Shown here: positions 23,024 to 34,140 of the stretch, piece after piece
Layout: every line of letters begins with the position of its first letter
Position numbering within the stretch: the stretch's first letter is position 1
NCBI GenBank assembly: GCA_031761405.1
Contig: JASEVX010000001.1
Coordinates: 196,433,706-196,497,705, forward strand
From: Serripes groenlandicus
Taxonomy: Eukaryota; Mollusca; Bivalvia; Cardiida; Cardiidae
Direction: 5' to 3'
Length of the DNA: 64,000 nucleotides
Notes under the pieces: model-generated
Database searches by the model: none
Seen by the model: only the letters and a program-made list of their open reading frames with translations
Told to the model about the DNA's origin: nothing
Program-made: the position numbers and the translations under genes

Positions 23024-23195
23024 GTTTTAGCGTATGGGATTTGGAACCGGGCGTCCCGGGTTCGAACCCATTCGCGGCGGTTATTGGTGGAGCGCTCTTT
23101 GGCAAGGCACATTTCTAGCCTTGTACTGGTTTGTCGCAGTAATATAACTGAAATAATGTTGACAAATGCGTAAAGCCCAATAAAACAAACGTTTT
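23024..23195 (+). mobile_element. tRNA-derived SINE, 5'-truncated
   Basis: TTGGAACCGGGCGTCCCGGG and the box-B-like GGGTTCGAACCC mark the tRNA-related part. GGCAAGGCACATTTCTAGCC, ATATAACTGAAATAATGTTG and a final CCCAATAAAACAAACG match the tail of 25153-25372 and 34141-34375. The A box region is degenerate. Confidence 0.75.
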
Positions 23196-23831
23196 CTGGG
23201 GTTTCACTTCTATTTATTGGATCAAAAACGGCATTTAAATCATCTTAAGAACATGTTCCAAAGAGATTGTTATGTATTAAAATTACAGCCGAAAGCAGAA
23301 CTCTAGGCAAGACAAGGTTTAAAATGTTCAAACGAATCGTCTTCCTGAATACCCAATGTTCACCGTATCCGGTTCATTTTAGAAATTGATGTTATTTAGC
23401 AATATAAGTGTATTATGTTTCTAATAGAACGGAAACAAAATATGAATGATTTATATTATGACTGAACTAATGGTTGGCATTAAGCATTGTGTGCTTTTAA
23501 CTCTTTCCCTGATACAAATAATAAACTTCAATCGACGCCTTACTAGTAGTTCTGATTACACGAACGGCAAATGAACACTTTCTAAAAACGAGCCATTTCC
23601 CCTTAAATAATTGTTCACCTTTGTATAAAGATTACTCTTTAGATTTTACGAATTTAATCAGATGTCCAAAGCAGCTAATTCATGAAATATCACATACATG
23701 AGGTAAAAGTTTAACTCGCCAGCTGTCAACACTAATTTGGCATATTTACACCAATTACGACACACATCTACTGACATTTCTTCCGATTTCTACCATTATC
23801 CAACGGTACACGACTTAAACAACATTTAAAA

Positions 23832-23916
23832 TATTGTGTTGGACCAGTTCCCTCGACTGAGGTGCCCGAGCTTGCGAGGGCAGAGCTCCGCCGAAGGAAC
23901 GAGACCCAACACAATA
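23832..23916. mobile_element. 85-bp fold-back with 11-bp perfect ends
   Basis: TATTGTGTTGG (23832-23842) is exactly reverse-complemented by CCAACACAATA (23906-23916). Inside, GTTCCCTCG pairs imperfectly with CGAAGGAAC. The GC-rich core stands out in AT-rich surroundings. It may be a tiny MITE or solo hairpin element. Confidence 0.55.
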
Positions 23917-24665
23917 CATGTAGTTTCCCATAATCATGTAATAACACTTTTAAAACTATTTAAAAAAATAACAATTGTTTTGATTTATAAACATTTACGA
24001 TCTATTTGCCATGTTTGTTCCCCATTTGGTTTCGACTCGAAATTGAATCTTTTTCTAACATTTAGATGACCATTTTGACCTCACAGTATGTTCAGTACAA
24101 ACATCTTATTTTTTGCGTTGTAAAACGTCACATCGAAAAAATGAAAAAACTAATAAGAAGACCTACATTTAAAACATCATTTGCTTATTCATCCTAGCAG
24201 TTATTAAATCCACATTGATTTTGTTAATTATGTTGTAAATTGTAATTGAGATGAACTTATATAGATCGTCAACGACCATCAACAACATATATAGAGTATG
24301 GCAAAATGTGTAGCAAGTCTTCAAATACCGATGTCATTAAATTACTCGTCTCATTATTACGTCATAAACTACGTATGTATTTTCACACAGCTAGCGCTTT
24401 TGAATAGACCGGATTGTGGTTTTTGTTGTATGTCAATCGATTTTTTTCACTACGTGACATCTACAAACGATGTACCAAACATTGTTAGCTGGTCTTTAAT
24501 CTCATCAAAGGTTATATGGGAGCACTCTGTTACGTAACTGAGTGGAAATAGTTCCGTCCTTAGGGCACGTGAGATCGATTTGAGTGCAATATTGGTAGAT
24601 ATTGCATTCTTTTTTAACATGGAACATAGAAGGAAACTATCAAAGTATACACTAAATCGTGATAT
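23917..24665. other. no recognised feature
   Basis: AT-rich noncoding DNA. The 79-codon frame at 24298-24537 has no family resemblance that I can see. Confidence 0.4.
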
Positions 24666-24666
24666 T

Positions 24667-25100
24667 AAACGTGCATTAGCGAACCATAATGATCATGATC
24701 AGCCTGGACGGACGTACATATGTGCAATATAGACCAAGATAAGCCTGGTCGGTTGTAAGGATGGCCAATGTAGATTAAGATAAGCATGGACTGCTGTACA
24801 TATGTACAATATAGACAATGATAAGCCTGGTCGGATGTACGGACGTGCACTGTACATTAAGATAAGCCTGGACGGATGTACAGATGTAAACTCTAGATTA
24901 AGCTAAGCTTGGATGGACGTACAGACGTACAATGTAGATTAAGATAAGCCTGGACGGACGTACAGATGTACAATGTAGACAAAGATAAGCCTGGACGGAT
25001 CAACAGATAACAGATGTACACTAAGATAAGCCTGGACGGATATACAGATGTACAATGTAGATTAAGATAAGCCTGGACGGATGTACGGATTTACGAATCC
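24667..25100. repeat. about 42-bp tandem repeat, about 10 units
   Basis: The core AAGATAAGCCTGGACGGATG is followed by TACAGATGTACAATGTAGAT with point variation and a few internal deletions (for example at 24998-25020). It ends 50 bp before a SINE. Confidence 0.9.
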
Positions 25101-25152
25101 ATTTGATTATATTCTCTTCATAAATACTGCATCTCGTATCACCATCCTTGAG

Positions 25153-25372
25153 AAATCCGCCGTGGCCGACTTGATAGCGTCGGGGATTTGGAACCGGTCT
25201 CGATTTCTAGTCGCGGCGCTGTGGTCATTATGAGTGCTCTTGGGCAAGGCACATTTCCTAGCCTGGTACTGTTTTGTTTACCCAAGGATCATAAATAAGG
25301 GAACTGTCGCCGTGATATAACTGAAATTATGTTGAAAACGTTGTAAAACCCCAAACAAAACAAACAAACAAA
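25153..25372 (+). mobile_element. tRNA-derived SINE with 15-bp target-site duplication
   Basis: The 15-bp sequence ATCACCATCCTTGAG stands directly before (25138-25152) and after (25373-25387) the element, a textbook target-site duplication from LINE-mediated retroposition. The head GTGGCCGACTTGATAGCG with GGGGATTTGGAACCGG is tRNA-like, though box B is degenerate. The body has GGGCAAGGCACATTTCCTAG and GTGATATAACTGAAATTATG. The tail ends CCCCAAACAAAACAAACAAA. Confidence 0.88.
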
Positions 25373-25387
25373 ATCACCATCCTTGAG

Positions 25388-25994
25388 TTTTGACCTTTTT
25401 TTTTATATTCATAAAGACGTCTTTTTGGAAATAGTTCGTCATTTAGAAACGAACAATATTGACCAATATCATACTGCACCTTTCTTGCAGCCTGATCTTA
25501 GTCAACGTTATTCGCAAATGTTGTTAAACATCGTACACAGCTGGAGAAATACATGCTGATTAAAGCCGAATACGTCTAGTAAAACGAAAAGTTAAAATAA
25601 AATTAACAGTTTTCCGTCGTATATGTTTTGTATATATTTTGATAAAGCCCAAAACGTCATCAAAAGAGCAGAACATGAAGGTTTTTTTAAAACAGTTTTA
25701 ATTGTTCGATGTTGGTTGGTTTGTTTATAACACGGTTTAATTCTCACCCTGACAGCATGACTATATGTACGTGCAGGCTGATCTGGTCATATTATGTTCG
25801 GAAATGTCGTTCAATATCGCACATACAAATGTAGCTAGATACATAAATGCCGTATAAGTGCGTTAATTATTCTCAAGTAATGCTTATCCAAATATTCACG
25901 ACACAACATCAGCGATCGACGTAGTCCAAGATCAGTATGCAATATCGTAAATTGCAAACTTTGTCTACATTGCTTTTAAGACTACTTGACGAAA
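25388..25994. other. no recognised feature
   Basis: AT-rich noncoding DNA with no repeat, RNA or gene signal that I can support. Confidence 0.4.
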
Positions 25995-27450
25995 TTAAAG
26001 ATGGTGTTACAAGTTAAGATGTTAGGCAAGAAGCCGTTAAATCCTGATTGCGTGATACGACTGATCAGTTTAAGGTGATTATCCGGCGGATATTAGACCA
26101 CAACTAGGCCTTGTCTGTCCTTGTTTCGTCATTTGACAGTTATGTACGGGGGGAAAAGCATTACCAACATTTACATCTTTCTCAGTTTGCAATAATGTTT
26201 TTAAAAAATCAATAATGGTGATAAAATGTCCAGGAGTTAAGCAGGATAAGTGGTAAATCTTGATTGAGTGACACTGATGCGACAGTTAACGGGGATTTTC
26301 CGTGAATATAAGGTGACAACTCGGCCTTGTACTTCTTTAATGTGACAGTTAAGTACGTGTACACACACAATTACAAACATCTCCATCTATCTATAATTTA
26401 ACAGTTAAGTACGTGTAAACAAACAATTACAAGCATCTCCATCTATCTATAATTTGACAGTTAAGTACGTGTAAACAAACAATTACAAACATCTCCATCT
26501 ATCTATAATTTGACAGTTAAGTACGTGTAAACAAACAATTACAAACATCTCCATCTATCTATAATTTAACAGTTAAGTACGTGTAAACAAACATCTCTAT
26601 CTATCTATAATTTGACAGTTAAGTACGTGTAAACAAACATCTCAATCTATCTATAATTTGACAGTTAAGTACGTGTAAACAAACAATTACAAACATCTCC
26701 ATCTATCTATAATTTGACAGTTAAGTGCGTGTAAACAAACATCTCCATCTATCTATAATTTGACAGTTAAGTGCGTGTAAACAAACATTTCAATCTATCT
26801 ATAATTTAACAGTTAAGTACGTGTAAACAAACAATTACAAACATCTCCATCCATCTATAATTTGACAGTTAAGTACGTGTAAACAAACATCTCCATCTAT
26901 CTATAATTTAACAGTGAAGTACGTGTAAACAAACTATTACAAACATCTCCATCTATCTATAATTTGACAGTTAAGTACGTGTAAACAAACTATTACAAAC
27001 ATCTCCATCTATCTATAATTTGATCCCTGTCTGACTGTCTCTGTTCTGTCATTCTTGACAGTTGTGTTCTACCAACATTTTCATCTTTCTTAGTTTGCAG
27101 TAATGTTTTTAAAGAACAATGATGGTGTTACAAATTGAATCCATTATGTAGGATAAGTGGTAATTCCTGATTGTGTGATACTGGTGTGACAGTTTACGGG
27201 GAATTTCCTGTGGTTATGGGCGACACTTCGGCCTGGTACTTCTTTGTTTTATCATCTGAGTACGTGTACACGTACGGATTGCGAAATCACGTTTTTACCC
27301 ATATTTGTGACTACTCCTTAAATGTTCCAGAACATGTTATGATGGTGATAACAGTTCCCGGAATTAAGCAGGATAAGTGTTACTTCCTGATTAAGTGACA
27401 CTGGTATGACAGTTGACGTGGGTTTCTTTTATGGTTAATAGGCGACAGCT
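25995..27450. repeat. four diverged copies of a ~230-bp unit around a 56-bp satellite
   Basis: Units begin near 25998, 26213, 27120 and 27343, each reading roughly GATGGTG-TTACAA, then GGATAAGTGGTAA, TCCTGATTG-GTGA, CTGG-TG-GACAGTT-ACGGGG, and GGCGACA-CTCGGCCTTGTAC. The first and second end with a TTTGACAGTTATGTACG-like segment that is the probable ancestor of the 56-bp unit between them. The 75-codon frame at 27171-27398 falls within the repeat and is not conserved across copies. Confidence 0.7.
26340..27022. repeat. 56/46-bp satellite, about 13 units
   Basis: The long unit reads ATTTGACAGTTAAGTACGTG, TAAACAAACAATTACAAAC and ATCTCCATCTATCTATA. Short units lack the 10-bp ATTACAAACA segment. 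Long and short forms alternate irregularly. Noncoding. Confidence 0.95.
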
Positions 27451-27639
27451 CGCGTGTATCAGCGACTAATAAAGATGCATTGTACGATATTGCATACGGT
27501 TTAAACAAATCACAATGTTTTATAGTATGAGGTACTCAAACATAAGCCTTTTGATGCCCTTACTGATATAAAATCTGTCGTGATATGAATCCAGAAATGG
27601 TCTTAGATTTATTTGGTCTTGTACGAGATTAAAGATAGT

Positions 27640-27912
27640 TAATTCAACAAGATTTGGGAAACATGAAAGAAACCTTTTTTTAAAGAAACATGTAAATTCA
27701 AAGTAGTGCAGAAATCATTGTAGAAGAAAGAGCAATTGTTTATCATGAGCAATTTGTCCTTTTCCAACAATGTTTCCTGCTGCAGATCCATCAAGTACCA
27801 TTTTGACCTTTCCCAATTGCAGACACAGTTTAAATAATCTTCAGCAGACGAATGATAATAAACATATGGCAATCACTATAAATAAAGACATCAAAATGCA
27901 GGTGGAATAGGG
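27640..27912. mobile_element. eroded MITE-A-like copies
   Basis: GAGCAATTGTTTATCATGAG then CAATTTGTCCTTTTCCAAC is a decayed central hairpin. CCTGCTGCAGATCCATCAAG and CTTCAGCAGACGAATG are internal landmarks. The boundaries are unclear, but the stretch abuts the intact copy starting at 27913. Confidence 0.5.
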
Positions 27913-28142
27913 TTAACCCTTTCCCTCATATAGGCGCTTTCTGACGCCTCTGCAGCAGAAGGCTTTTTGAAAACATAGTAACAAAAGAAGAAATTGCTCA
28001 AAACGAGCAATTTCTCCTTTAGCCACAATGTTTTCCACTTTTAGTCATAGGTTTTCCATTCAATTATAGAGATTTTCCATTTTTTTACAAAATATGTTTA
28101 AAGTCGTCTGCTGCAAAATTGTCGTATGAGCGAAAGGATTAA
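27913..28142 (-). mobile_element. MITE-A, 230 bp, TTAA at both ends (inverted)
   Basis: Read on the minus strand it matches the subfamily at 51280. On the plus strand it starts TTAACCCTTTCCCTCATA, carries GACGCCTCTGCAGCAGAAGG and the stem GAAATTGCTC/GAGCAATTTC around AAAAC, then CATTCAATTATAGAGATTTT and GTCGTCTGCTGC, and ends GAGCGAAAGGATTAA. Confidence 0.88.
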
Positions 28143-28149
28143 GTACTAT

Positions 28150-28345
28150 AACGGAGATGTTGCTTAATTCTTTCTACAGACGACTTTTGATACAACTAGG
28201 TAACGTACGGAAATCTCTATATCCTTTCCCACATACAACACTTTATACAGACGACTTTTGATACAACTAGGTAACGTACGGAACACCTGCAAATGAAGAC
28301 TTTGACAAAATGTAGGCACAAAGAATCGACATATCAATTATCGAA
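28150..28345. repeat. local direct duplication within MITE-like sequence
   Basis: TACAGACGACTTTTGATACA plus ACTAGGTAACGTACGGAA occurs at about 28173 and again at about 28246, a 73-bp step. The second is preceded by CCTTTCCCACATACAACA, a MITE-A left end. Confidence 0.7.
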
Positions 28346-28690
28346 TGTATAATTATTAAATCAAATTTAAAACATTTTGGCAAAAGGAGAATTTGCTCAT
28401 CATGCGTTTCCACATATTAACCAATATGTGTTCAACGTCTGTTTCAGATTTCTTGTATGTGGGGAAGGGAGTATAAATGTGTATAATTATTGAAAAGAGA
28501 TTAAACCATTGTGACAAAAGTAGAAATTTCCTAACGATAAGTAACATCTCCCTTTCCCTCAATGTTTTAAAATGTGATATCAACTGTAACAGACGAATAT
28601 TGAAAGTATTGTGGGAAATCAAGCAATCGCTGAAAATGAGCAATTTCTCCTCTTCGCACAATGTTTCTACACCTGATCCAAGTTGATTCT
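28346..28690. mobile_element. diverged MITE-A copies
   Basis: CATTTTGGCAAAAGGAGAAT near 28373, CATTGTGACAAAAGTAGAAA near 28507 and AAAATGAGCAATTTCTCCTC near 28632 are successive central-hairpin remnants. The ends are decayed. The 126-codon minus-strand frame is incidental. Confidence 0.5.
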
Positions 28691-28708
28691 TTTGATAGTC
28701 TAGATATT

Positions 28709-29636
28709 TAACAGCACGACATTCGACATACGACATTCAAAAGTTGGAAAAAAACCGAATGCCGTGCTGGCACGACATTCGACATTCAAAAAACTAAAAC
28801 AATTATCACGGGAGTGGAACAACGGACTTAAGGCGGATTTCTACCCGAGTCTGCTGCGTGTATTACAGGGAGCACTTAGGCCTACAAGCCCTTGTCACGC
28901 GAGTGGAACAAAAAAAAATCACAATGGAGTTGAACACTTTTTTTTTCCCAGTGCTAGCGTAAAACAAAGCTCAACACTTCGCCGTAAGCGCGGGTAGACC
29001 TTAAAGGGACTGAATCCCATATGAGCAAAAAGCGAAAAGAAAAGAAAATTGTTAAAAATTGCTATTTCCTTGATGTTTTTGCATGTAAGGCATTGATATT
29101 TGCTGACTGATGTACTACAATATATGCACACTATTAATATTGCGGAGATTTTTTGTTATTTTGCATTGTAAAATCTACTGGGTTAGTAACCCAGTAGATC
29201 TAAAAATATCGCTGTATATTTATCACGTGATCACTACAACCGAATTGACAATCTCCTTCGCAGAGTTGTCGTTCCTTACACTCACGCATACATGAATGTA
29301 ATGAGTCGATAGTGTTAGAGAATGCCAAATTGAATCCACAAATTTAAATGAGCAAGAGGAAATTCCACGGTATTTTTAAACGGGAAAACACGGAGCGGAC
29401 GTTTTTTTAACTGCTTATTTCCGATGAAATAATGAAAAACAAGACTTGTACGACCTTCTACAACATTCCGTTACATATATATCGACATATTTTGGATTAA
29501 TTAGAATAAGTATAAAATATAACGATTTTGGACCATTATGATGTTCAGTCCCTTTAAGGCCGTTGTTCCACTCCCGTAAGAAAAAAAAGTGTTCCAGCAC
29601 GACAATCGTATTTTTTGAATGTCGAATGTCGAACTT
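28709..29636. mobile_element. outer inverted-repeat element hosting a second TIR element
   Basis: The left arm (about 28771-28820) has CACGACATTCGACATTCAAA and CACGGGAGTGGAACAACGG. The right arm (29558-29636) has their reverse complements, CCGTTGTTCCACTCCCGT and TTTGAATGTCGAATGTCGAA. The arm words CGACATTC are also repeated just outside (28716-28740). A 549-bp element with its own TIRs sits between the arms. The GC-richer flank 28830-28990 includes a second GCGAGTGGAAC. No coding capacity was recognised. Confidence 0.65.
29005..29553. mobile_element. 549-bp TIR element flanked by TTAA
   Basis: TTAA (29001-29004) followed by AGGGACTGAA mirrors TTCAGTCCCT followed by TTAA (29554-29557). The inverted repeat is perfect for 16 bp including CC/GG outside. 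Near the middle is a perfect hairpin, ATCTACTGGGTT (29173-29184), AGT, AACCCAGTAGAT (29188-29199). TTAA targets are typical of piggyBac- and Kolobok-type elements. No transposase is present, so it is nonautonomous. Confidence 0.75.
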
Positions 29637-31290
29637 CACACAGCTTTCATTACTATATATTTTAAAGTGATCTGCTGTAGGTTTGGTCTATGCGATAAAG
29701 AGTTAAGCAGACAAAAATAACATATCATCGAAATGATTTTAACTTCAAAGAATATGCCGATAAGTAGCTGATTACATTACCAATATCACTGAAGGCGTTC
29801 AAAATGCGCCTCACTGTTTACTATTATTGCGCTGAATAATCATTCGATGGATGTTCAAATGGCATTAGTGATTGGCATTGAGCCTCTTGCCGTCTGCACT
29901 TTCAGTGCATTTGAAAATTAGCCAAAGTTGTCCATGTATAATACTGTACGGCATATTGCTAAATAATTCTGAAGACTTGTCAATAAATCATAGGAATATG
30001 TCCTGTATCTTCAAATAGTGTTATCACATGATATATTTGCTTAAGTAAATCATGTCTACCATTTATAAGTTACATTGAGTAGTTCTGGAGAAAAGGTTTA
30101 CTCCCTCTTAAACATGCGTTTAAACTGTATGCATCTCTGCCTTTATGTTAACAAAATGTGCAATCATGCAATTGTGTTGTTACTGCCCTAACAAAGTGCA
30201 ACAGCTGACTAACTCTCCCTCATTCATACCAGTAATCCGTTGACAATCATTTGCAATAATGCGTGCACACACATGCTGAGATTTGTCTGTATGTATGGTG
30301 GTTTACGTCATTTCAACAACTGTTCAGTTATATCTCGGCGGTTCCTACTGATCGTTGTATCCCGACACCAGTGAGTCAATCGTAAAGCTTACACCCATAA
30401 CCCTGAACGCCAAAGAGGGAATCTATAACTTCCATTTTAGTCGGGTTTAATTGCCAAGCAATATAAACAGACTGATGCGGGTCGAAAAGTTTTCAACGGA
30501 CGTTGACCGTACAGCCGCCACAAAAGGTGTACTTCATCAATTCTTATTTAATACCCAACATAGGTAAATGGTATGTGTGAAGAAGTTCGTAATTACGCAG
30601 CTACTGTTAAAGAAATGACTCTGGAATCACAAATAGTTATGGTTTTGATATTAACACATATAAAAGATCTTTCTTACCCTTAAATCCAGGTTATGGCATT
30701 ACAAATTATAGCTTTATGGTGACTATTCGCTGAGTACTCACAACAAAGGGTTTGTCCCGGTGATAAACGAGCAATTGTGAGAAAAGAAGCGCCTGCTTTT
30801 CATTATTAAGCCACGGAATTATATCTTTAAATGTAACACGTGGCTTTGATTTTGCCCACAAAACATAACAGCGCTATTATAGCTTGTTTGTCTTGGTAAT
30901 AACTCAAACATTAACCGTTGCGCAAAACTCGACGCTCTCTCCTTGCTTTTTTGATACGCTAATTGAAGCATAATTGTGATATGCAATATACCTTTTCATC
31001 TTTTTGGTTATATTTATTGCGCCACAAAATGATCAATTGCATTTATGTGAGGGGAAAAACCCCTCAAGACTAAATTCAACCCTTGTTGATACATATATAC
31101 ACCCTCCAAGTAAAGCAAATGAAGCCCTGTCCCTAATTCTACTATAGTCCACAACGTCTATTTATCCGGCTATAAAGGACTTTCAATGAAATGTGCAACC
31201 AAGAACAGTTTGGATTTTCTTGCAGTATATTATTGCTACGTTCACATTTCTCAAAGTACACTCTTTTTCCAATTTATATACAAGTTATTT
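29637..31290. other. mostly unrecognised; small MITE-A remnant at 29655-29705
   Basis: TTTTAAAGTGATCTGCTGTA then GCGATAAAGAGTTAA is a decayed MITE-A right end. The rest is AT-rich noncoding sequence apart from the SINE-like fragment at 30285-30450. No open frame of note. Confidence 0.4.
30285..30450 (-). mobile_element. SINE-like fragment, minus strand
   Basis: GTGGTTTACGTCATTTCAAC, ATATCTCGGCGG, GTGAGTCAATCGTAAAGCTT and ACCCTGAACGCCAAAGAGGG match the layout of 48890-49130 (CAGTCGTAATGCTTACCCCA, TCCTGAGCGCCAAGAAGGG). The tRNA-like head is not preserved. Confidence 0.55.
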
Positions 31291-31292
31291 TG

Positions 31293-31480
31293 AGGCGTTT
31301 TGACGCCTCTACAGCAGAAGACTTTTAAACATACTGTGACAAAAATGGAAATTGCTCATGATGAGCAATTTCTCCTTTTGTCACATTTTTTTCAAATCTT
31401 TTCAATAATTATACTAGAGTATTTCCATTTATTTGCCCAGATGTTTTCAAAGTTTTCTACTGCAGATTTGTTGGGAACTA
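31293..31480 (+). mobile_element. MITE-A with a near-perfect central hairpin
   Basis: GTGACAAAA (from 31336) pairs with TTTTGTCAC (to 31384). Inside, GAAATTGCTCAT (31348-31359) pairs perfectly with ATGAGCAATTTC (31361-31372) across a single base. TTTTGACGCCTCTACAGCAG lies to the left and TTTCTACTGCAGATTTGTTG to the right. The terminal CCCTTT motifs are lost. Confidence 0.8.
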
Positions 31481-31733
31481 TACGGACAAGAATTTTCCAG
31501 AGAGTTTTTAAGATTTTTGCAAGACTTAATGCAAACAGAGAGGATCCTTGTCTGATAGCATAAACATAACTATAAAATTGTCTCATACGATAATAGAATA
31601 TAAAACATTTTTAAAATATGTGCATTTCAATAGATTTTAATCTGGTAAAGGAACGAATATGCATGGGAACTTTTGTGAACAGTGTAGATCCACACCAGAA
31701 TGTGTATCTAGACAGTTTTATCAAAATATTCAC

Positions 31734-32002
31734 ATATGAGCCGTCCCGCGATAAAACCAACATCATGGCCTCTGCGTAATGTATCGACCCAGATCAGCCT
31801 GCGCAGACCGCGCAGACTTATCCGGGCCGACACATTCCGTCTCAGGGGGATAGATGTATACAATAGTGATTCATGAAACAGAGAATCCACAGGAGGCGAA
31901 AAGTGTCTATCCGGATAAGCCTGCGCGGCATGCTCAGGCTAATCTGGATCGATACTTTACGCAGAGTTCATACTGTTGGTTTTCTCGCGGGACGGCTCAT
32001 AT
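31734..32002. mobile_element. MITE-B, about 265 bp, complete
   Basis: The left end ATGAGCCGTCCCGCGATAAA and right end TTTCTCGCGGGACGGCTCAT form long inverted repeats (about 28 bp). Inside are further inverted words: TCGACCCAGATCAGCCTGCG against GCTAATCTGGATCGATA, and CGCAGACCGCGCAG. It is GC-richer than its surroundings. Other copies are 38636-38835 (truncated), 49341-49605 and 49717-49911. Confidence 0.85.
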
Positions 32003-32152
32003 CATTTAAACAAGGCTTCTGTCAAAATGTGTAGATTCTGATAAGTCGAAGTATCTGTTTATACTATACTTTTCAAGCAATTTTTCAATTTGCTCCACAA
32101 TGTTTTAAAAGACATCTGCTGAAGAAGTATTAAACAGGTATATGCTGAATGC

Positions 32153-32383
32153 TCAACCCTTTCCCACAGACACACGCTTTCTGACGCCTCTACAGCAGAC
32201 GACTTTTGACAACATTATGACAAAAGAAGAAATTACTCATGATGAGCTATTTCTCCTTTTGCCACGATGTGTTCAACTCTATTCAATAGTTATACTTTTA
32301 TAGATAGAGATGTTTCATATTTTTGCCCATATGCTTTCAAAAAGTCGTCTATTGCAGATTTGCTGTATGTGGGAAAGGGTTAA
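32153..32383 (+). mobile_element. MITE-A, 231 bp
   Basis: It begins TCAACCCTTTCCCACAGAC (one change in the TTAA) and ends GTATGTGGGAAAGGGTTAA. The interior has GACGCCTCTACAGCAGACGA, GAAATTACTCATGATGAGCT, TTTCTCCTTTTGCCACGATG and AAGTCGTCTATTGCAG. The right terminus is the best reference for comparison with the 22-bp satellite unit. A 21-bp satellite begins 45 bp downstream. Confidence 0.88.
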
Positions 32384-32428
32384 TCGAAATTGTTACGATC
32401 CGTCTCGTATTATTTCATAGTATTAGCC

Positions 32429-33692
32429 GCATAAATGGCACCTATTGGCCGCATACATGCAACTATTGGCCGCATACATGCACCTATTGGCAGCATACAT
32501 GCACCTATTAGCCGCATACATGCACCTATTGGCCGCATACATGGCACCTATTGGCCGCATATATGCACCTATTAGCCAAATACATGCACCTATTGGCCGC
32601 ATACATGCACCTATTAGCCACATACATGCACCTATTGGTCGCATACATGCACCTATTGGACGCATACATGTACCTATTGGACGCATACATGCACCTATTG
32701 GTCGCATACATGCACCTATTGGACGCATACATGCACCTATTAGCCACATACATGCACCTATTGGCCGCATACATGCACCTATTAGCCACATACATGCACC
32801 TATTGGCCGCATATATGCACCTATTAGCCACATACATGCACCTATTGGCCGCATATATGCACCTATTAGCCACATACATGCACCTATTGGCCACATACAT
32901 GCACCTATTAGCCACATACATGCACCTATTATCCACATACATGCACCTATTAGCCACATACATGCACCTATTAGCCGTATACATGCACATATTAGCCGCA
33001 TACATGCACCTATCGGTCGCATACATGCACCTATTAGCCACATACATGCACCTATTAGCCACATACATGCACATATTGGCCGCATACATGCACCTATTAG
33101 CCACATACATGCACCTATTAGCCACATACATGCACCTATTGGCCGCATACATGCACCTTTTAGCCACATACATGCACCTATTAGCCACATACATGCACCT
33201 ATTAGCCACCTATATGCACCTATTATCCACATACATGCACCTATTAGCCACATACATGCACCTATTAGCCACATACATGTACCTATTAGCCACATATATG
33301 GCACCTATTAGCCACATACATGCACCTATTGGCCGCATATATGCACCTATTAGCCACATACATGCACCTATTGGCCGCATACATGCACCTATTAGCCACA
33401 TACATGCACCCATTGGCCGCATACATGGCACCTATTGGCCGCATACATGTACCTATTGGTCGCATACATGCACCTATTGGCCACATACATGCACCTATTA
33501 GCCGCATACATGGCACCTATTGGCCGCATACATGTACCTATTGGTCGCATACATGCACCTATTGGCCACATACATGCACCTATTGGCCGCATATATGCAC
33601 CTATTGGCCGCATACATGCACCTATTGGCCGCATACATGCACCTATTGGCCGGATACATGCACCTATTGGCCGCATACATACACTTTTCTTG
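32429..33692. repeat. 21-bp satellite, about 60 units
   Basis: The unit is CGCATACATGCACCTATTGG plus C, with TTAGCCACA and TTGGCCGCA variants often alternating. A few units carry an extra base (ATGGCACC). Because 21 is divisible by three and the unit has few stops, frames of about 290-316 codons stay open on both strands. They have no domain and are not genes. Confidence 0.97.
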
Positions 33693-34140
33693 ATTTCTTA
33701 TCCAATTTCGACGATGAACGATCGTAACACTAAGTTGACCTTGTCACGAGTTACACTTTAAAATTATGAAATATAGGTGCCTCAAGATGTTTGTTTGGCT
33801 TGAAACAAAGTTAGAAAAAAACAAACTCTTATTATAAAACAAATAAAATGAAATAATAAAATCGGTTCATGCGTACCCAATAAATTTCTTACTTGACATT
33901 TTTTAAATTTGTTATTGGGCTCACAACAAGCTTTTGATTACGTCATATTTTATGCACGAATGACACAAGGGCGTAAATGAATTTATAAAAAAAAAGTTTG
34001 CTGCATTTTACATTATCAAAACGGATCAAGTAAACATAATTATCATGTTACATGTATGTAGACTACTGTTTATGTTTGGAGTTGAGGTTTGAAATTACAT
34101 ATATACCACAATTTAAATGTAAATTAATTGTTTAGATAGG
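33693..34140. other. no recognised feature
   Basis: AT-rich noncoding sequence between the 21-bp satellite and a SINE. Confidence 0.4.

Noticed and set aside
26340..27022. 56-bp repeats with variable insert considered as repeat-spacer structure
   Set aside because: The variable part is a simple presence or absence of one 10-bp segment, not diverse spacers.
32423..33501. Open frames of 227-316 codons on both strands
   Set aside because: They are products of the 21-bp satellite, whose period is divisible by three. Both strands and several frames are open, with no domain.
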